Of a stretch of DNA of 9,262 nucleotides, positions 6,779 through 9,262 are shown piece by piece. Positions within the stretch are counted from its first letter, which is position 1. The number at the start of each line of letters is the position of its first letter. This DNA comes from an uncultured Tannerella sp. (GTDB taxonomy: Bacteria; Bacteroidota; Bacteroidia; Bacteroidales; Tannerellaceae): NCBI GenBank assembly GCA_938036405.1, contig CALHPT010000136.1, forward strand, positions 1 through 9,262. The letters run 5' to 3'. Position numbers and translations under genes: made by a program. The notes under the pieces are model-generated. The model was not told the origin of the DNA, did not search any database, and saw nothing but the letters and a program-made list of their open reading frames with translations.

Positions 6779-6832
6779 GATGAGTAGTTGGGGGATTGGG
6801 ATCTTCTGATGAGTAGTTTGGGGGGGATTGGG
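6779..6832. repeat. Two-copy direct repeat just upstream of trpD
   Basis: The unit GATGAGTAGTTGGGGGATTGGG (6779-6800) recurs at 6808-6832 with a slightly longer G run, a period of about 29 bp. On the trpD mRNA it is C-rich and ends 3 bases before the start codon, so it forms most of the translation initiation region. There is no Shine-Dalgarno-like sequence. The pattern looks like replication slippage. Confidence 0.7.
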
Positions 6833-6915
6833 GCCTTCTTTTCTTGCCTTGATGCAAGAAAAGAAGCAAAAGAAAATCAAGGCGTCAGGGACGCCGGCCA
6901 AGTTGGGCCGGGTAC
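6833..6915 (-). repeat. Intercistronic repeat element, copy D (trpG/trpD spacer)
   Basis: This copy has the perfect 13-bp hairpin CTTCTTTTCTTGC (6835-6847), loop CTTGAT (6848-6853), complement 6854-6866. It continues with the A-rich spacer, ATCAAGG (6876-6882), the short hairpin GGCGTC-agg-GACGCC (6881-6895) and the end box GGCCAAGTTGGGCCGGGTAC (6896-6915). Its left end box is missing, so it is a one-ended copy. It ends 4 bases from the trpG stop codon and has the same orientation as copies A and B and the right end of C. Confidence 0.85.
6868..6895 (-). terminator. Terminator-like hairpin within repeat copy D, after trpG
   Basis: On the transcribed strand, GGCGTC-CCT-GACGCC (6 bp, triloop) is followed at once by TTGATTTTCTTTT, 10 U of 13. 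This resembles an intrinsic terminator, though the U tract is interrupted. It begins 24 bases after the trpG stop. If active, it would reduce transcription into trpD, trpC, trpF and trpA. It could equally act as an mRNA 3'-end stabiliser or be neutral. Confidence 0.35.
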
Positions 6916-6919
6916 GTAT

Positions 6920-7492
6920 TCATTCGTTGAGGAAGTTGCGGATGATCTTCTCTCCGACGGGCGTCAGAATGGACTCGGGGTGGAACTGTATGCCGTGCAC
7001 GGGGTAGGTGCGATGGCGTAGGGCCATGATGTAGCCATCGGGGCTTTCGGCAGTCACCTGGAGCGTGTCGTCGGGGAAGCCTTCGCGGCTGACGACCCAC
7101 GAGTGGTAGCGCCCGGCGGTGAACTCGCCCGTGAGGCCGGCAAAAAGGGGCTCGTCGGTGGCGGTGAGTCGGATGGGCGTCTGGACGCCGTGAAAGACGT
7201 CGGAGAGGTTCTCGAGGCGTGCCCCGAACACTTGCCCGATGGCTTGATGGCCGAGGCAGACGCCCAGGATGGGCTTCGACGGGGCATAACGCCGGATGAG
7301 CGGCAGGAGTAGGCCGGCCTCTTCGGGGATGCCGGGGCCGGGCGAGAGGATGATCTTGTCGAACGCCGCGGCGGCGTCGAGGTCGATGCGGTCGTTGCGG
7401 ACCACGGTGACGTCCTGCGCCCCAGCGTCGTGCAAGGCGTGCACCAGGTTGTAGGTGAAGGAATCGTAGTTGTCTAAAAGGAGGATCTTCAT
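6920..7492 (-). CDS. trpG: Anthranilate synthase component II (glutamine amidotransferase)
   Basis: TrpG hydrolyses glutamine and passes ammonia to TrpE to form anthranilate. The 190-residue class I amidotransferase starts with MKILLLDNYDSFTYNLVHAL (1-20). It carries the oxyanion motif ILSPGPGIPEEAG (48-60), the nucleophile Cys79 in GVCLGHQAIG, and the other two triad residues His171 and Glu173 in HGIQFHPESILT. Length and motifs are normal, with no fusion to TrpE or TrpD. The same subunit may also serve PabB, as in many bacteria, but its place between trpE and trpD favours the tryptophan role. The upstream spacer is 185 bp, unusually long for the trpE/trpG junction, and the downstream end nearly touches repeat copy D. 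Confidence 0.96.
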   Translation of the reverse strand: MKILLLDNYDSFTYNLVHALHDAGAQDVTVVRNDRIDLDAAAAFDKIILSPGPGIPEEAGLLLPLIRRYAPSKPILGVCLGHQAIGQVFGARLENLSDVFHGVQTPIRLTATDEPLFAGLTGEFTAGRYHSWVVSREGFPDDTLQVTAESPDGYIMALRHRTYPVHGIQFHPESILTPVGEKIIRNFLNE

Positions 7493-7507
7493 AAAGGGGG
7501 GATGTGG

Positions 7508-7636
7508 AAAACTAAAAACGAAAAACTAAATATGGGGGAGGGAGAGGTCGGGGCGGCGTTGCGCGGTCTGCAATCGTCCCGCACCGGGTCTTAGAGGCGT
7601 TGCACGGTCTGCGATCGTCCCGCACCGGGTCTTAGA
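7508..7636. repeat. 41-bp tandem repeat and A-rich heptads in the trpE/trpG spacer
   Basis: The units at 7555-7595 and 7596-7636 are 41 bp each and differ at only two positions. Each holds a small dyad, CCCG-cac-CGGG. Nearer trpG, three 7-bp units of the form AAAAC(T/G)A lie at 7508-7528; on the mRNA they are U-rich and sit 16 bases or more before the trpG ATG. Neither pattern resembles the repeat family found at the other junctions, and no ORF, RNA gene or clear terminator is visible. This spacer is where the two subunits of one enzyme would normally be tightly linked. Confidence 0.85.
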
Positions 7637-7677
7637 GGCAGCGGGTGCATGGATGAGGCCTCCAGATCGGCAGCGCT

Positions 7678-9096
7678 TCACGCCTGCGCGGCGGATTGCT
7701 CCTCCGCCTCCTCGATGGCGCGGCGGAGGGCGGCCAACTTGTTGTTTACCTCTTGCAGTTCGCCCTCGTCGCTACTGTCGGACACGACGCCGCATCCGGC
7801 CTGATACCAAAGCTCGTTGTTGCGGCTGACGAAGGTGCGGATGGTGATGGCCTGCGTCATGTCGCCATCCAGGCCGATGAAGCCGATCGTGCCTCCATAG
7901 GCGCCGCGGTTGTGCGGCTCGATCTGGCTGATGAGCTGCATGGCGCGCACCTTGGGCGCCCCGCTGAGTGTGCCCGCGGGGAAGGTGTCGGCGAAGGCCC
8001 GGAGCGGGTCTACCCCGGCGTTGAGGGTGCCCTCCACGCGGCTGGCCAGGTGGATGACGTGGCTGTAATACTGCGGCTCTTTGTAGAAGACTACGCGCAC
8101 GTCGTGGCAGTTGCGAGAGAGGTCGTTACGGGCCAAGTCGACGAGCATGACGTGCTCCGCGTTCTCCTTCGGGTCGTTCAGGAGCGCCTCCGTCAGGCGG
8201 CGGTCGGTCGGGGCGTCGCCCGTGCGCCGGGTGGTGCCGGCGATCGGGTCGATGAAGGCGCATTGGCCCTTGATCTTGCAGTGCGTCTCGGGCGATGAGC
8301 CGAAGATGCGGTAGCCGCCGAAGTCGAAATAGAAGAGGTAGGGCGAGGGGTTGATGCGGCGCAGGGCGCGATAGACGGGGAAGTCGTCGCCGGTGAAAGG
8401 CTGGATGAAGCGGCGCGAGAGGACGATCTGGAAGACGTCGCCCCGCATGCAGTGGGCAATGCCCTGCCGCACATTGGCGCGCAGCTCCTCGTCGGTGAGG
8501 GTGCTCACCGCCGGGCCGCGTCGGGCGAAAGCGTAGGTGGCATAGTTGCGGTTGTCGATGGCCGCCTCCAGCGCCGGCAGCCCGCTCGCCTCGCCGTCGG
8601 CCCTGAGCTCCACGAGTCGCAGCTCGCTGCGGAAGGGGTTGATGACGATGACGTAGCGGTAGAGGATGTAGTAGATGTCCGGGGCGTCGTTGCGCTCCTC
8701 GCGGCTCTCGCGGACGGGGATGCGCTCGAAGTAACGGACGGCGTTGAAGGTGGTGTAGCCATAGAGGCCGCACACCCGGCGGTCGTCGCCCGAGACGTGG
8801 AAGCGGTTCATGAAGTCGCGCAAGGCATCGGTCACGGCCTCGGGGCGGTCGGGCAGCGTGTGCTCCTCGCGGGCGCCGTCAGGCAGTGTCACCGTGGCCG
8901 TGCCGCGGTTGATGGCGATGCTCGCCAGCGGACAGAGCGCAATGAACGAACGCGAGTTTTCGCCCGCGTGATAATCCGAGCTCTCCATCAGCACCGATTG
9001 CGGATAGAGGTCGCGTAACTTGAGGTACAGGCTCACCGGCGTATGCATATCGCCCGGGATCCGTTTGCTGTGGGTTGTGTAGTTATAGGTTTCCAT
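7678..9096 (-). CDS. trpE: Anthranilate synthase component I
   Basis: TrpE makes anthranilate from chorismate with ammonia from TrpG and is the pathway's feedback-controlled step. The 472-residue protein has the N-terminal regulatory region with LMESSDYH (36-43), matching the LLES tryptophan-binding motif, so feedback inhibition is probably retained. The chorismate-binding domain shows GDVFQIVLSRRF (219-230), NPSPYLFYFDF (249-259) and SSPETHCKIKG (267-277). It also has PIAGTTRRTG (284-293), ENAEHVMLVDLARND (311-325), FPAGTLSGAPK (372-382) and QAGCGVVSDSSDE (432-444). The PIAGT and SGAPK motifs and the trp context favour TrpE over PabB. I keep the ATG at 9096 because METYNYTTHSKRIPGD aligns with typical Bacteroidota TrpE starts as I know them; Met17 is an alternative. 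It is the first trp gene in the window. Confidence 0.96.
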   Translation of the reverse strand: METYNYTTHSKRIPGDMHTPVSLYLKLRDLYPQSVLMESSDYHAGENSRSFIALCPLASIAINRGTATVTLPDGAREEHTLPDRPEAVTDALRDFMNRFHVSGDDRRVCGLYGYTTFNAVRYFERIPVRESREERNDAPDIYYILYRYVIVINPFRSELRLVELRADGEASGLPALEAAIDNRNYATYAFARRGPAVSTLTDEELRANVRQGIAHCMRGDVFQIVLSRRFIQPFTGDDFPVYRALRRINPSPYLFYFDFGGYRIFGSSPETHCKIKGQCAFIDPIAGTTRRTGDAPTDRRLTEALLNDPKENAEHVMLVDLARNDLSRNCHDVRVVFYKEPQYYSHVIHLASRVEGTLNAGVDPLRAFADTFPAGTLSGAPKVRAMQLISQIEPHNRGAYGGTIGFIGLDGDMTQAITIRTFVSRNNELWYQAGCGVVSDSSDEGELQEVNNKLAALRRAIEEAEEQSAAQA

Positions 9097-9124
9097 AATC
9101 TGTGTGGATCAATTAATAATGAGT

Positions 9125-9158
9125 CAAAAATTAGAGGTACCCAGCAAGGACAGCCAAA
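9125..9158 (-). promoter_or_regulatory. Candidate promoter of trpE
   Basis: On the minus strand TTTG (9158-9155) is followed 21 bases later by TAATTTTTG (9133-9125), close to the Bacteroidota TTTG / TAnnTTTG pair but with one extra T in the -7 box. Transcription would start near 9118, leaving a leader of about 20 bases before the trpE ATG. That is too short for a leader peptide or riboswitch. The -33 box lies inside the first unit of the degenerate repeat array upstream of trpE. Confidence 0.38.
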
Positions 9159-9262
9159 GTCAGCCACCCATCAGGTACCCAGCAAAGAAGGCCGGCGTCA
9201 GCCTCTCCTACCAAGGTACCCGGCAAGGATGGCCGGCGTCCCTGACGCCTTGATTTTCTTTT
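9136..9262 (+). repeat. Repeat array E upstream of trpE: three end-box units, opposite orientation
   Basis: The end box GGTACCC(A/G)GCAA occurs three times, at 9136, 9174 and 9215, with periods of 38 and 41 bp. The first two units are degenerate. The third is intact and matches the right end of copy D read on the other strand: GGCCGGCGTCCCTGACGCC (9231-9249, hairpin GGCGTC-cct-GACGCC), then TTGATTTTCTTTT to the window end. Its orientation is opposite to copies A, B and D and equals the left end of copy C. The copy is cut by the window edge; the long hairpin and far end should lie beyond 9262. Confidence 0.78.

Noticed and set aside
6790..6833. G-quadruplex from the G runs near trpD
   Set aside because: Four G runs exist but one loop would be about 20 bases, so a stable quadruplex is doubtful.
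6776..6901. N-terminal extension of trpD by 42 codons
   Set aside because: The extension is read through repeat copy D (FFCFFSC-type residues), whereas MKDILNKLTEH at 6775 is the family's normal start.
9097..9262. Trp leader peptide or T-box-like attenuator upstream of trpE
   Set aside because: I found no short ORF with tandem Trp codons, and the likely leader is only about 20 bases. The hairpin there belongs to the repeat and faces the other way.
9136..9262. CRISPR array
   Set aside because: The units are only partly conserved, spacing is irregular, there are no unique spacers of constant length and no cas genes, and the same end box occurs elsewhere as part of a different element.

Overview
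The window looks like a GC-rich chromosomal segment from the phylum Bacteroidota, probably order Bacteroidales. Three things point there. There are near-consensus Bacteroidota promoter boxes (TAnnTTTG, with a TTTG-like -33 box). Start codons lack Shine-Dalgarno-like sequences. Two of the non-trp proteins, a 'GYGVHSPFVF' methyltransferase and a DUF2461 protein, belong to families I associate with that group. A Tannerella-like genus is possible, but that is a guess. All genes are on the minus strand, so transcription runs from high to low coordinates.

Right two thirds (3029-9096): a tryptophan biosynthesis operon in the order trpE-trpG-trpD-trpC-trpF-trpA. Together these genes take chorismate to anthranilate (TrpE/TrpG), phosphoribosyl-anthranilate (TrpD), CdRP (TrpF), indole-3-glycerol phosphate (TrpC) and indole (TrpA). 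All six ORFs look intact and keep their catalytic motifs. trpB is not in the window; it is expected just upstream of trpE, beyond the right edge, or elsewhere.

Left third (1-2971): a TPR-repeat exported protein with its own likely promoter, then a DUF2461 gene and a small SAM-methyltransferase-like gene joined by a 4-bp ATGA overlap. Last comes the 5' part of a tRNA-Ser(UGA) gene with a good promoter, cut by the window start.

The unusual part is between the trp genes. Except for the trpC/trpF overlap, no trp junction is compact. Three junctions (trpG/trpD, trpD/trpC, trpF/trpA) and the region upstream of trpE carry copies of one structured repeat family. Its parts are an end box (GGTACCCGGCCAA-like), a short GGCnnC/GnnGCC hairpin whose variable bases co-vary between copies, a pyrimidine-rich tract, and a perfect 11-13 bp hairpin whose loop is complementary to a nearby strand. 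One copy (5640-5775) has both ends in inverted orientation and is flanked by GTTAT on each side, as expected for a non-autonomous mobile element (MITE-like). Copies lie against, or over, the stop codons of trpG, trpD and trpF; the trpF copy supplies the last 12 codons and the stop. The trpE/trpG junction holds a different 41-bp tandem repeat. I see no phage, CRISPR or defence genes.
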